Source: JAAZBG01 sp964390065 (GTDB taxonomy: Bacteria; Fibrobacterota; Chitinivibrionia; Chitinivibrionales; Chitinispirillaceae). Taken from it: DNA of 14,399 nt. Numbering within the stretch: position 1 is the stretch's first letter; the number at the start of each line of letters is the position of its first letter. The notes under the pieces are model-generated. The model was given only the letters and a program-made list of their open reading frames with translations. It did not search any database and was not told where the DNA came from. The translations under genes and the position numbers were made by a program. The stretch covers positions 1 through 14,399 of the forward strand of contig CAYMGX010000103.1 in assembly GCA_964390065.1 (NCBI GenBank), in the 5' to 3' direction. Of the stretch, positions 7,091 through 13,977 are shown piece by piece.

Positions 7091-7345
7091 GTAGGGGCGA
7101 ATCACCATTCGCCCGACACCCAACGAATCACCATTCGCCCGACACCCAACGANNNNNNNNNNNNNNNNNNNNNNNNNNNNNNNNNNNNNNNNNNNNNNNN
7201 NNNNNNNNNNNNNNNNNNNNNNNNNNNNNNNNNNNNNNNNNNNNNNNNNNNNTCGCCCGACACCCAACGAATCACCATTCGCCCGACACCCAACGAATCA
7301 CCATTCGCCCGACACCCAACGAATCACCATTCGTTCGATACCGTT
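7091..7345. repeat. 26-bp tandem repeat array, interrupted by an assembly gap
   Basis: Units start at 7098, 7124 and 7150 before the gap and at 7268, 7294 and 7320 after it, exactly 26 bases apart on each side. Each unit begins CGAATCACCATTCG, itself a 5-bp stem with a CACC loop, and ends CCCGACACCCAA. The first unit lies in a longer palindrome, GGGCGAAT-CACC-ATTCGCCC (7095-7114). The last unit (from 7320) decays after its palindromic half. The array begins immediately after the stop codon at 7088-7090. Units are identical with no variable spacers, so it is not a CRISPR. 26 is not a multiple of 3, so the open frames across it have no coding meaning. Confidence 0.93.
7153..7252. other. Assembly gap of 100 N inside the tandem array
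   Basis: Exactly 100 undetermined bases, the conventional placeholder for a gap of unknown size. The repeat phase on the two sides requires a true missing length of 8 plus a multiple of 26 bases, which 100 does not satisfy, so both copy number and downstream coordinates are provisional. Confidence 0.97.
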
Positions 7346-7366
7346 GGTTTATCGATATTCATAAAT

Positions 7367-7416
7367 GGGCGAATAATGATTCGCCCCAACGTGTACGGGC
7401 GAATCACCATTCGCCC
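7367..7416. repeat. Two further copies of the short palindrome, possible bidirectional terminator
   Basis: GGGCGAAT-AATG-ATTCGCCC (7367-7386) and GGGCGAAT-CACC-ATTCGCCC (7397-7416) are perfect 8-bp stems with 4-base loops, 10 bases apart. They are not followed by a T run on either strand. Lying just downstream of clpB and between convergent genes, they could stop or protect transcripts from both sides, but this is inferred from position only. Confidence 0.7.
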
Positions 7417-7450
7417 CAATATTGCGACAATCATTACCCCAAAAAATAGT

Positions 7451-10039
7451 TCATTTATCAGCAACCCCGATTTTCAGCATCTCATTTTCAGCCGATACGG
7501 TGATAATCCCGTTTTCTTTAACGCTGTTACTGATAAGCATCCGTGAAATCGGCGTTTCAAGTTCCCTTTGAATGACACGTTTTAGCGGACGTGCTCCGTA
7601 GACAGGATCATAACCCTTATCTGCCAGCAGCAGTAAGGCATCATCGGTGACACGAAGCTCTATTTTAAGATCATCAAGCCGTTTCCTGAACCGCTCGAGC
7701 TGTATGGTGACAATACCGCTCAGGTGCTCCTTTTTCAGTGTATGGAATATTACGGTTTCGTCAACACGGTTTAAAAATTCCGGTCTGAAATATTTCGATA
7801 GTTCACTAATAATCGTATTTCGGATATGTTCGTTGTCATTTTTTTCACTGTATTCCATGATCAGCTGAGAACCGATATTGGATGTCATGATAATAATGGT
7901 GTTTTTAAAATTGACTACACGTCCCTGTGAATCCGTAATCCGGCCGTCATCAAGGATCTGCAGCAAAATGTTAAACACATCCGGATGCGCCTTTTCGATT
8001 TCATCAAAGAGTACCACCGAATAGGGATGTCTGCGGACAGCTTCTGTCAATTGCCCTCCCTCATCGTACCCGACATATCCCGGAGGCGCACCGACAAGAC
8101 GCGAAACTGCAAATTTTTCCATGTATTCCGACATGTCAATTCTAACCATTGCCCGCTCGTCATCGAAGAGGTTAAATGCAAGCGAACGCGCCAGTTCGGT
8201 TTTACCGACACCGGTCGGGCCGAGAAAAATAAAACTACCGATAGGTTTGTCCGGATCTTTAAGGCCTGCACGGGCACGAAGCACTGCATCCGCAACAGCA
8301 TCAACAGCCTCATCCTGACCAATCACTCTCTTGTGTAAATGATCTGCAAGATAGAGTAGTTTTTCCTTTTCCCCCTCGACAAGTTTACTTACCGGAATAT
8401 GAGTCCAGCGGCTGATAATTTCCGCAATGTCCTCTTCGTCAACTTCCTCCTTAAGAAGGCGACTGGACTGGTCGGTTGATTTAAGGGTGTTTTCTGCCAC
8501 CCTGAGTTCGTTTTCCAGTGATGGAATCGTGCCGTGGCGCAGTTCGGCGGCTTTGGTCAGATTATAGTCGCGCTCTGCTTTGTCAAGTTCAAAGCGGAGC
8601 TGTTCGAGCTTTTCACGTAGCGATTGAAGCTTTCCAACCTGATTTTTTTCATGCTCCCACCGCAGTTTCAGCTCTGTGACCGTTGTTTTAACATTCGCAA
8701 GTTCCTCCTGAAGCTTTACAAGGCGTGCCCGGGAATCATCATCTTTCTCTTTCTTAAGTCCCTCTATTTCGATCTCAAGCTGCATCTGACGACGCAATGA
8801 TTCATCAAGGGCCAGAGGGCTTGAATCCATTTCAGTGCGCAGTTTTGCAGCAGCTTCATCAATAAGGTCAATTGCCTTATCGGGAAGAAACCGGTCGCTG
8901 ATATAGCGGTCGGAAAGTACCGCCGCGGCGATAAGGGCACTATCACGGATTTTTACACCATGATGCACCTCGTAACGTTCACGCAGCCCTCTGAGAATGG
9001 AGATTGTATCCTCAACAGCCGGTTGATTAATGAGAACCGTCTGAAATCTGCGTTCAAGTGCTTTGTCTTTCTCAATATGTTTTCTGTATTCATCAAGGGT
9101 TGTTGCTCCGATTGTGTGAAGTTCACCCCGGGCAAGCATCGGTTTTAACATATTGCCTGCATCCATGGCTCCTTCAGCGGCTCCGGCTCCTACAACTGTG
9201 TGAAGTTCATCGATAAAAAGAATGATATTGCCGCTGTTTGTTACTTCCTTAAGTACCGCTTTAAGACGCTCTTCAAATTCACCTCTGAACTTTGCTCCTG
9301 CGACCAGTGCCCCTAAGTCAAGAGACACCACCTGACGTCCCTTCAATCCCTCGGGGACATCACCACGGACGATTCGCAGCGCCAGACCCTCAACGATTGC
9401 AGTTTTTCCAACTCCCGGATCACCGATAAGTACCGGATTATTCTTTGTACGGCGCGAGAGAATCTGGACAATCCTTCGGATTTCATCATCACGGCCGATT
9501 ACCGGATCGAGTTTTCCTGCTTTAGCAAGATCAGTCAGATTTCGGGCATATTTCGCAATTGCATCAAAGGTCGCTTCCGGGTCTTTTGAGTTAACCCGCT
9601 GATTTCCTCTAACCTGACGCAATGTGTCAAGGAGTGATTCTTTGGTAATGCGCGAAAGATGCGCAACCTCTTTACAATCATTATCCTGATCGATTAACGC
9701 AAGGAACAGATGTTCAACGCTGATATATTCGTCTTTCATCTGTGAAGCCTTCCGCTGGGCATCAGTAAGCACTGCGACAAGGTGACGTGACATATAGGTC
9801 TGTACGCCTTGTCCACTCACTGATGGTACTTTGGCGAGTTTGTCGGTGATATACTTTTCGACAGCCGAAATACTTGCACCGCTTTTAGTGATAAGTGTAG
9901 CGATAAATCCATCCTTTTGGCGAATCAGCGCGAGCATAAGATGTAATGGGTTGATTTCCTGATGATTCATGTCAACAGCGATACCATTTGCATCACTGAG
10001 TGCCTCCTGGGATTTAACAGTCAATTTTTCAGTATCCAT
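7451..10039 (-). CDS. clpB: ATP-dependent chaperone ClpB
   Basis: ClpB is the hexameric AAA+ disaggregase that works with DnaK to rescue aggregated proteins. The 862-residue length matches the family (E. coli 857). In order: Clp N-domain (about 1-145); first AAA+ module with Walker A GDPGVGKT (206-213) and Walker B LFIDEL (274-279); the coiled-coil middle domain characteristic of ClpB (about 405-530); second AAA+ module with Walker A GPTGVGKT (607-614), pore loop GYVGYDEGG (654-662) and Walker B VVLFDEIE (675-682); C-terminal small domain. There is no ClpX/ClpA-type IGF loop for ClpP. An AAGGAG Shine-Dalgarno (10048-10053) lies 8 bases before the ATG. It is single-gene, divergent from the peptidase-ligase operon. 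The gene is intact. Confidence 0.98.
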   Translation of the reverse strand: MDTEKLTVKSQEALSDANGIAVDMNHQEINPLHLMLALIRQKDGFIATLITKSGASISAVEKYITDKLAKVPSVSGQGVQTYMSRHLVAVLTDAQRKASQMKDEYISVEHLFLALIDQDNDCKEVAHLSRITKESLLDTLRQVRGNQRVNSKDPEATFDAIAKYARNLTDLAKAGKLDPVIGRDDEIRRIVQILSRRTKNNPVLIGDPGVGKTAIVEGLALRIVRGDVPEGLKGRQVVSLDLGALVAGAKFRGEFEERLKAVLKEVTNSGNIILFIDELHTVVGAGAAEGAMDAGNMLKPMLARGELHTIGATTLDEYRKHIEKDKALERRFQTVLINQPAVEDTISILRGLRERYEVHHGVKIRDSALIAAAVLSDRYISDRFLPDKAIDLIDEAAAKLRTEMDSSPLALDESLRRQMQLEIEIEGLKKEKDDDSRARLVKLQEELANVKTTVTELKLRWEHEKNQVGKLQSLREKLEQLRFELDKAERDYNLTKAAELRHGTIPSLENELRVAENTLKSTDQSSRLLKEEVDEEDIAEIISRWTHIPVSKLVEGEKEKLLYLADHLHKRVIGQDEAVDAVADAVLRARAGLKDPDKPIGSFIFLGPTGVGKTELARSLAFNLFDDERAMVRIDMSEYMEKFAVSRLVGAPPGYVGYDEGGQLTEAVRRHPYSVVLFDEIEKAHPDVFNILLQILDDGRITDSQGRVVNFKNTIIIMTSNIGSQLIMEYSEKNDNEHIRNTIISELSKYFRPEFLNRVDETVIFHTLKKEHLSGIVTIQLERFRKRLDDLKIELRVTDDALLLLADKGYDPVYGARPLKRVIQRELETPISRMLISNSVKENGIITVSAENEMLKIGVADK

Positions 10040-10352
10040 ACTATGTACTCCTTATATTTTATACTTTGGTTTATTATTTTCCGAAGCAAAGGGTATGCCA
10101 TAAAAGGATTTTGTGGCGTATAGTGCACTGTGCAGCAGCAATGAGGTGCAGGTTATGTAGCTGCAGTTTGAAAAAACTGGTTGATGTATTAATTTTTGTG
10201 ATATAGAATTAATAGGAAGAAGCAGATTTAATGTATATTGTTTCAATACAGAACGGAAATGTTTTTAAATTGAAACAACTATTATTTTTTGACATTGATC
10301 CGGATAAAGGGTGTGCTGTGCTGTCACAGCCAGTGAATACTACGATAATAAA
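10040..10352. other. Divergent intergenic region between clpB and the peptidase-ligase operon
   Basis: About 310 bp, mostly A/T-rich, which must carry start signals for both directions. The main structured feature is the 10-bp inverted repeat at 10238-10278. I did not find a CIRCE element (TTAGCACTC-N9-GAGTGCTAA) or a clear sigma32-type promoter for clpB, nor a -35/-10 pair I would defend for the plus strand. A 64-codon minus-strand frame at 10052-10246 overlaps the clpB Shine-Dalgarno and looks spurious. Confidence 0.6.
10238..10278. promoter_or_regulatory. Inverted repeat in the clpB/peptidase divergent region, candidate operator
   Basis: TTGTTTCAAT (10238-10247) and ATTGAAACAA (10269-10278) are perfect 10-bp inverted arms separated by 21 bases, so centres are about 31 bp, or three helical turns, apart. 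It lies about 200 bp before clpB and 75 bp before the peptidase gene. This could be a pair of operator half-sites or a hairpin; no T run follows directly. Confidence 0.45.
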
Positions 10353-11093
10353 ATGAAAACCCGTCTTCCATTTGTAATTCTTCCTCAGCCAACCAATTCA
10401 ACGTGCGGTCCTACGTGTCTTCATGCTATATACAATTATTACAATGACATAATTAGTCTTGACAGAGTTATAAGTGAAGTACGTGCGCTTGATGATGGCG
10501 GGACGCTGGCGGTATTTCTTGGGTGTCATGCTTTACAGCGAAGGTATAAGGCAACAATTTATACCTACAATCTTCAGGTGTTTGATCCGACATGGTTCAG
10601 TGATGGTCTGGCGGTTTCTGATATTGCGGAAAAGTTAAAGGCACAGGCAAAGGTAAAACCGGATAATAAATTGAGAACCGCAACCGACGGATATCTTGAG
10701 TTTATCGAAAATGGGGGGAAATTATGTTTTTCAGATCTTAACGGAGCATTAATCCGTAAATATCTCCGAAACGACATACCAATTTTGACCGGCCTGAGTT
10801 CGACGTATCTTCACCGGTGTGCGCGTGAAAATTCACTGACAGGTGAAGAAGACCCGATTGGTGGATTTACTGCCGGGCATTTTGTTGTGCTTTACGGTTA
10901 TAACAAAGAGGAGAAACTGGCTGATATCGCAGAACCGCTTTTCCCCAACCCTCTCAACCGGGGACAATATTACAAGGTAAAAATTGACAGGTTAATATGT
11001 TCGATACTGCTTGGTATTTTAACCTACGATGCGAACCTATTGATAATTGAAAAAGATGAGGCAATACATGGTGAATCTGATTGTTGTAAATAA
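10353..11093 (+). CDS. C39-like (papain-fold) cysteine peptidase of a RimK/GCS2 ligase operon
   Basis: A predicted cytoplasmic cysteine peptidase or transpeptidase of the peptidase C39-like superfamily. With the start at ATG 10353 (246 residues), the N terminus gives the signature LPQPTNSTCGPTCL: Gln12 as oxyanion residue and Cys18 as nucleophile. GHFVVLYGY supplies the catalytic His176, and the ADIAEP segment (190-195) is where the third catalytic residue (Asp191 or Glu194) would lie. There is no signal peptide and no ABC-transporter fusion, so it is not a bacteriocin exporter protease. Homologues in similar operons are often fused to a GNAT acetyltransferase; this one is not. A GTG at 10311 in frame would add 14 unlikely residues. 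No good Shine-Dalgarno precedes either start. Its end overlaps the next gene by 26 bp. Fold call is good; substrate unknown. Confidence 0.87.
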   Translation: MKTRLPFVILPQPTNSTCGPTCLHAIYNYYNDIISLDRVISEVRALDDGGTLAVFLGCHALQRRYKATIYTYNLQVFDPTWFSDGLAVSDIAEKLKAQAKVKPDNKLRTATDGYLEFIENGGKLCFSDLNGALIRKYLRNDIPILTGLSSTYLHRCARENSLTGEEDPIGGFTAGHFVVLYGYNKEEKLADIAEPLFPNPLNRGQYYKVKIDRLICSILLGILTYDANLLIIEKDEAIHGESDCCK

Positions 11094-12540
11094 CCCCAAA
11101 GACTGGACATTTGAGATCCCGGGGGTTGAGTGTGTCTCTGCAAAAGCATACCTTACGGAGGATTGTTACAGCAGAATGCGTATGGCGAGAGTTTTTAATT
11201 TTTGTAAATCATACCGGTATCAGAGTATTGGTTATTATGTATCACTGCTGGCTGCTGCACGGGGGCATAAACCGCTGCCAAACATTACAACAATTCAGGA
11301 CCTTAAATCACAGACGCAGATGAGATTTGTTGATGAAGATCTTGATGAACTAATACAAAAAAGTCTGGCATCAATTCAGTCGGAAAGCTTTACCCTGAGT
11401 ATTTATTTCGGAAAAAATCTTGCAAAAAAATATGACCGGCTTGCTTTACAGTTGTATAATCTTTATCCTGCGCCGCTCTTACGGGCAACATTTGTAAAAA
11501 GCAAGGAAGAATGGCATTTGCGCGATATCGATCCGGTGTCTACCGGCGAAATCCCTTTGGATCATCACGATTTTCTGATTGAAGTGGCAACGGAACATTT
11601 CGCAGGCAAAGGTGTGGGTACTATCAAGCGTAAAGCACAACCTTATGACCTTGCGATACTGTGGGATCCGCTTGAAGCCGAAGGGCCATCGAATGAAAAA
11701 GCTATTAAAAAGTTTGTATCTGCTGCCGAATCGCTTGGTTTTAACACCGAAATAATCGGTCGTGATGACTTCGGGTCGATTGCAGAATTTGATGCTCTCT
11801 TTATCCGTGAGACAACATCGGTAAATCATCATACATACAGGTTTGCACGGAGAGCGAAAGTTGAGGGACTTGTCGTTGTTGATGACCCCGAGTCGATTCT
11901 GAAATGTTCCAATAAAGTGTATCTGGCAGAACTGCTTGATCATTACAATATTCCGACACCGAAAACATGTATTTTACATAAAGACAATCCGGACAACGTT
12001 CTTGATGAAATCGGGGTACCGTGTGTATTAAAACAACCTGACAGTGCATTTTCGCAAGGGGTGATCAGGGTTGATACAAAGGAGCAGTTTGAGACAGAAT
12101 CCAACAGGCTGCTTTCCAAAAGCGATCTTGTTGTGGTTCAGGAATATACACCGACAGAATTCGACTGGCGTGTGGGTGTCTTTGATGGTAAGCCGCTGTT
12201 TGTGTGTAAATATTATATGGCACGAAATCACTGGCAGATCATAAAGCGCGATACTGAAGGCAACAAACGGGAGGGTGGATTTGAAACGCTTCCTGTTGAG
12301 CTCGCACCGCGTCAAGTGGTACGGACTGCCCTGAAAGCGGCAGCGCTTATCGGTGATGGTCTTTACGGGGTGGATATAAAGCAAATCGGAAAGGCTTGCT
12401 ATGTCATGGAGATTAATGATAATCCAAATGTTGATGCCGGCATTGAGGATCTTGTGTATAAGAATGCACTTTATGAGAGGATCATGGAGGTGTTTTTAAA
12501 GAAAATTATCAACAAAAACGGGGCCGGATTTTATTATTAA
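11068..12540 (+). CDS. RimK-like ATP-grasp ligase with N-terminal RLAN domain
   Basis: A predicted ATP-dependent carboxylate-amine ligase related to RimK, which adds glutamate to a protein or peptide acceptor. Residues 1-190 form the RLAN domain, with conserved blocks RVFNFCKSYRYQSIGYYVSL (41-60), TTIQDLKS (74-81) and LSIYFGKNLAKKYDRLAL (110-127). A linker containing FIRETTSVNHHTYRFA (245-260) leads into the ATP-grasp domain: NKVYLAELL (282-290), CVLKQPDSAFSQGV (319-332; Lys322 and the nucleotide loop), DWRVGV (366-371), GVDIKQ (434-439) and the metal-binding MEINDNPNVDAG (447-458). All expected ligand residues appear present. ATG 11068 is chosen because GAGG (11058-11061) lies 6 bases upstream and family members start this way; it overlaps the peptidase gene by 26 bp, implying translational coupling. 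Acceptor and amino acid are unknown. Confidence 0.93.
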   Translation: MVNLIVVNNPKDWTFEIPGVECVSAKAYLTEDCYSRMRMARVFNFCKSYRYQSIGYYVSLLAAARGHKPLPNITTIQDLKSQTQMRFVDEDLDELIQKSLASIQSESFTLSIYFGKNLAKKYDRLALQLYNLYPAPLLRATFVKSKEEWHLRDIDPVSTGEIPLDHHDFLIEVATEHFAGKGVGTIKRKAQPYDLAILWDPLEAEGPSNEKAIKKFVSAAESLGFNTEIIGRDDFGSIAEFDALFIRETTSVNHHTYRFARRAKVEGLVVVDDPESILKCSNKVYLAELLDHYNIPTPKTCILHKDNPDNVLDEIGVPCVLKQPDSAFSQGVIRVDTKEQFETESNRLLSKSDLVVVQEYTPTEFDWRVGVFDGKPLFVCKYYMARNHWQIIKRDTEGNKREGGFETLPVELAPRQVVRTALKAAALIGDGLYGVDIKQIGKACYVMEINDNPNVDAGIEDLVYKNALYERIMEVFLKKIINKNGAGFYY

Positions 12541-12609
12541 TCGTGAACTGTCATAAACAACGATATCAAAAATTAATCAAATTAAAACCGGAAATACCGA
12601 ATACACAAA

Positions 12610-13821
12610 ATGACCTATCATCTGTTTGAACGAATTGGAATAGAACTGGAATACATGATTGTTGATCGCGATACATTACGTGTCGCACCACTTACCGATA
12701 AGGTACTTGAGGAGGTCAACGGCAGTATTACCAACGAGGTGGAGATGGGCAGCATCTCCTGGTCAAACGAACTTGCACTGCATGTGATAGAACTTAAAAC
12801 AACAGAACCTGCTCTTTCGCTTGAAAATCTCGATACACAATTTCATCAGAACATTAAGCATATTAATTCTATCCTAATAAAATACAATGCCTGTCTTATG
12901 GGGGGGGCGATGCATCCGTTTATGGATCCGGTGAAGGAGATCCGTCTCTGGCCCCACGATTACAGTCCGATCTATTCGGCATTTGACAGAATTTTTTCGT
13001 GCAAAGGGCACGGATGGGCGAATCTTCAGAGTATGCATATCAATCTTCCGTTTGCAGGCGATGATGAATTCGGGAGACTTCATGCCGCAATACGGCTTGT
13101 GCTGCCGATACTGCCTGCTCTTTCAGCCGCCTCACCCATTGCAGATGGGAAGTTGAGCGGTTTCCATGATTTTCGAATGGAAACGTACCGTCATAATTCA
13201 GAGAAGATCAGGTCAATTACCGGTGATCTGATTCCGGAAGCGGTATTTTCGATTGAGGACTATGAAAAAAAGATTCTTCAGCGGATCTATAGCGATTTAT
13301 CACCCTATGATCCTGAAAAGATTCTTCAGGAGGAGTGGGTGAATGCCCGTGGTGCGATAGCCCGGTTTGAACGCAATACTATAGAAATAAGGGTTATTGA
13401 TGTTCAGGAGACGCCGTTTGCTGATTGTGCAATTGCCGGAATTGTCATTGAGGTCATAAAGAATCTGGTTAACGGGCAGTGGTCACCGTATGAGTATCAG
13501 AAGTCGGTTCCGGGAACTACTCTGGTGGATTCTTTTCTTGAATCGGTACGTCTTGGGCAGGATGCACGTATCACCGATAGCCGATACCTGCAGGCATTTA
13601 ACATCGGTGTGGAATCCTGCACCGCGAGAGATCTCTGGAAACAGCTTGCAGTAAAAACGGGTATCCAAAAAAGACATCTGGATGCAATATTGGATAACGG
13701 CACGTTATCATCAAGAATGATACAGTCTGCCGGTCCGGATTTTCAACAGGATAATTTGTTGACGTTATGCAAAAATATGTGCCGATGCGTTGACATTGGG
13801 GAACAATTGGGGGTGTACTGA
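12610..13821 (+). CDS. GCS2-type carboxylate-amine ligase (glutamate-cysteine ligase family)
   Basis: A member of the glutamate-cysteine ligase family 2 (glutamine-synthetase-like fold), which forms amide bonds via an acyl-phosphate. Motifs: IGIELEYMIVD (9-19) with the paired acidic metal ligands Glu12 and Glu14; ELALHVIELKT (54-64); QSMHINLPF (140-148); LPALSAASPIADG (168-180); and NARGAIARFERNTIEIRVID (245-264) with Arg247, Arg252, Glu259 and Arg261. The 403-residue length fits the family. The gene follows the RimK-like gene by 69 bp on the same strand and is probably in the same operon, though no Shine-Dalgarno is visible. Automatic annotation would call it glutamate-cysteine ligase; the neighbours argue instead for a dedicated ligase acting with the RLAN/ATP-grasp enzyme, so its amino acid substrates should not be assumed. 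Confidence 0.9.
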   Translation: MTYHLFERIGIELEYMIVDRDTLRVAPLTDKVLEEVNGSITNEVEMGSISWSNELALHVIELKTTEPALSLENLDTQFHQNIKHINSILIKYNACLMGGAMHPFMDPVKEIRLWPHDYSPIYSAFDRIFSCKGHGWANLQSMHINLPFAGDDEFGRLHAAIRLVLPILPALSAASPIADGKLSGFHDFRMETYRHNSEKIRSITGDLIPEAVFSIEDYEKKILQRIYSDLSPYDPEKILQEEWVNARGAIARFERNTIEIRVIDVQETPFADCAIAGIVIEVIKNLVNGQWSPYEYQKSVPGTTLVDSFLESVRLGQDARITDSRYLQAFNIGVESCTARDLWKQLAVKTGIQKRHLDAILDNGTLSSRMIQSAGPDFQQDNLLTLCKNMCRCVDIGEQLGVY

Positions 13822-13858
13822 AATCAGTAATACGTTGATCTGCTTTCAAATAGATTCA

Positions 13859-13874
13859 CGGTTGACTTTAACCG
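13859..13874 (+). terminator. Weak hairpin after the ligase gene
   Basis: CGGTT (13859-13863) and AACCG (13870-13874) form a 5-bp stem around a 6-base loop 37 bases after the ligase stop. There is no T run, so termination by this element alone is doubtful. The operon could partly read into the prepilin gene. Confidence 0.2.
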
Positions 13875-13875
13875 C

Positions 13876-13895
13876 TTAATTGTATGGACAATTAA
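13876..13895. promoter_or_regulatory. Palindrome over the -35 box, candidate operator
   Basis: TTAATTG (13876-13882) and CAATTAA (13889-13895) are perfect 7-bp arms around TATGGA. The palindrome covers the -35 element at 13885-13890, a classic position for a repressor site. The regulator is unknown. Confidence 0.45.
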
Positions 13896-13913
13896 TCGTT
13901 TAAAGTTTATAAT
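13885..13913 (+). promoter_or_regulatory. Strong sigma70-type promoter of the prepilin gene
   Basis: TGGACA (13885-13890), a 17-base spacer and a perfect TATAAT (13908-13913) match the consensus at 11 of 12 positions. Transcription is expected near 13920, giving a leader of about 58 nt. The -35 box lies inside a palindrome (13876-13895), and the start site is at the left arm of another inverted repeat (13916-13960). Confidence 0.65.
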
Positions 13914-13915
13914 GT

Positions 13916-13960
13916 ATAGTGAGAACGGCTAACAGCCTTTTTTCAGGAAATACTCACTAT
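13916..13960 (+). promoter_or_regulatory. Inverted repeat in the prepilin leader
   Basis: ATAGTGAG (13916-13923) and CTCACTAT (13953-13960) are perfect 8-bp arms 29 bases apart. A small hairpin GGCT-AAC-AGCC (13927-13937) followed by six T lies between them. The outer pairing and the inner hairpin plus T run look like a small attenuator or a leader stem ending just before the Shine-Dalgarno (AGGA, 13965-13968). The inner stem has only 4 bp, so this is tentative. Confidence 0.35.
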
Positions 13961-13977
13961 CAGCAGGACCTCATCGT

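Noticed and set aside
7091..7345. CRISPR array
   Set aside because: Units are contiguous and identical with no unique spacers, and there are no cas genes in the window.
7033..7449. 138-codon plus-strand frame and overlapping minus-strand frames across the array
   Set aside because: They run through 100 N and a 26-bp repeat whose period is not a multiple of three; they arise from repeat composition.
10052..10246. 64-codon minus-strand frame upstream of clpB
   Set aside because: It runs over the clpB Shine-Dalgarno, has no ribosome-binding site of its own and overlaps the inverted repeat; no family resemblance.
10040..10352. CIRCE or sigma32-type heat-shock control of clpB
   Set aside because: I read both strands for TTAGCACTC...GAGTGCTAA and for a CTTGAAA/CCCCAT pair. 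A TTGAAAC occurs on the minus strand but without a matching -10.
10353..11093. Bacteriocin-type C39 leader peptidase/ABC exporter
   Set aside because: There are no membrane segments or ABC domain, and no small double-glycine precursor gene nearby; the ligase context fits better.
11479..12384. Minus-strand frames of 82-154 codons opposite the RimK-like gene
   Set aside because: They are antisense to strongly conserved ATP-grasp sequence and have no independent support.
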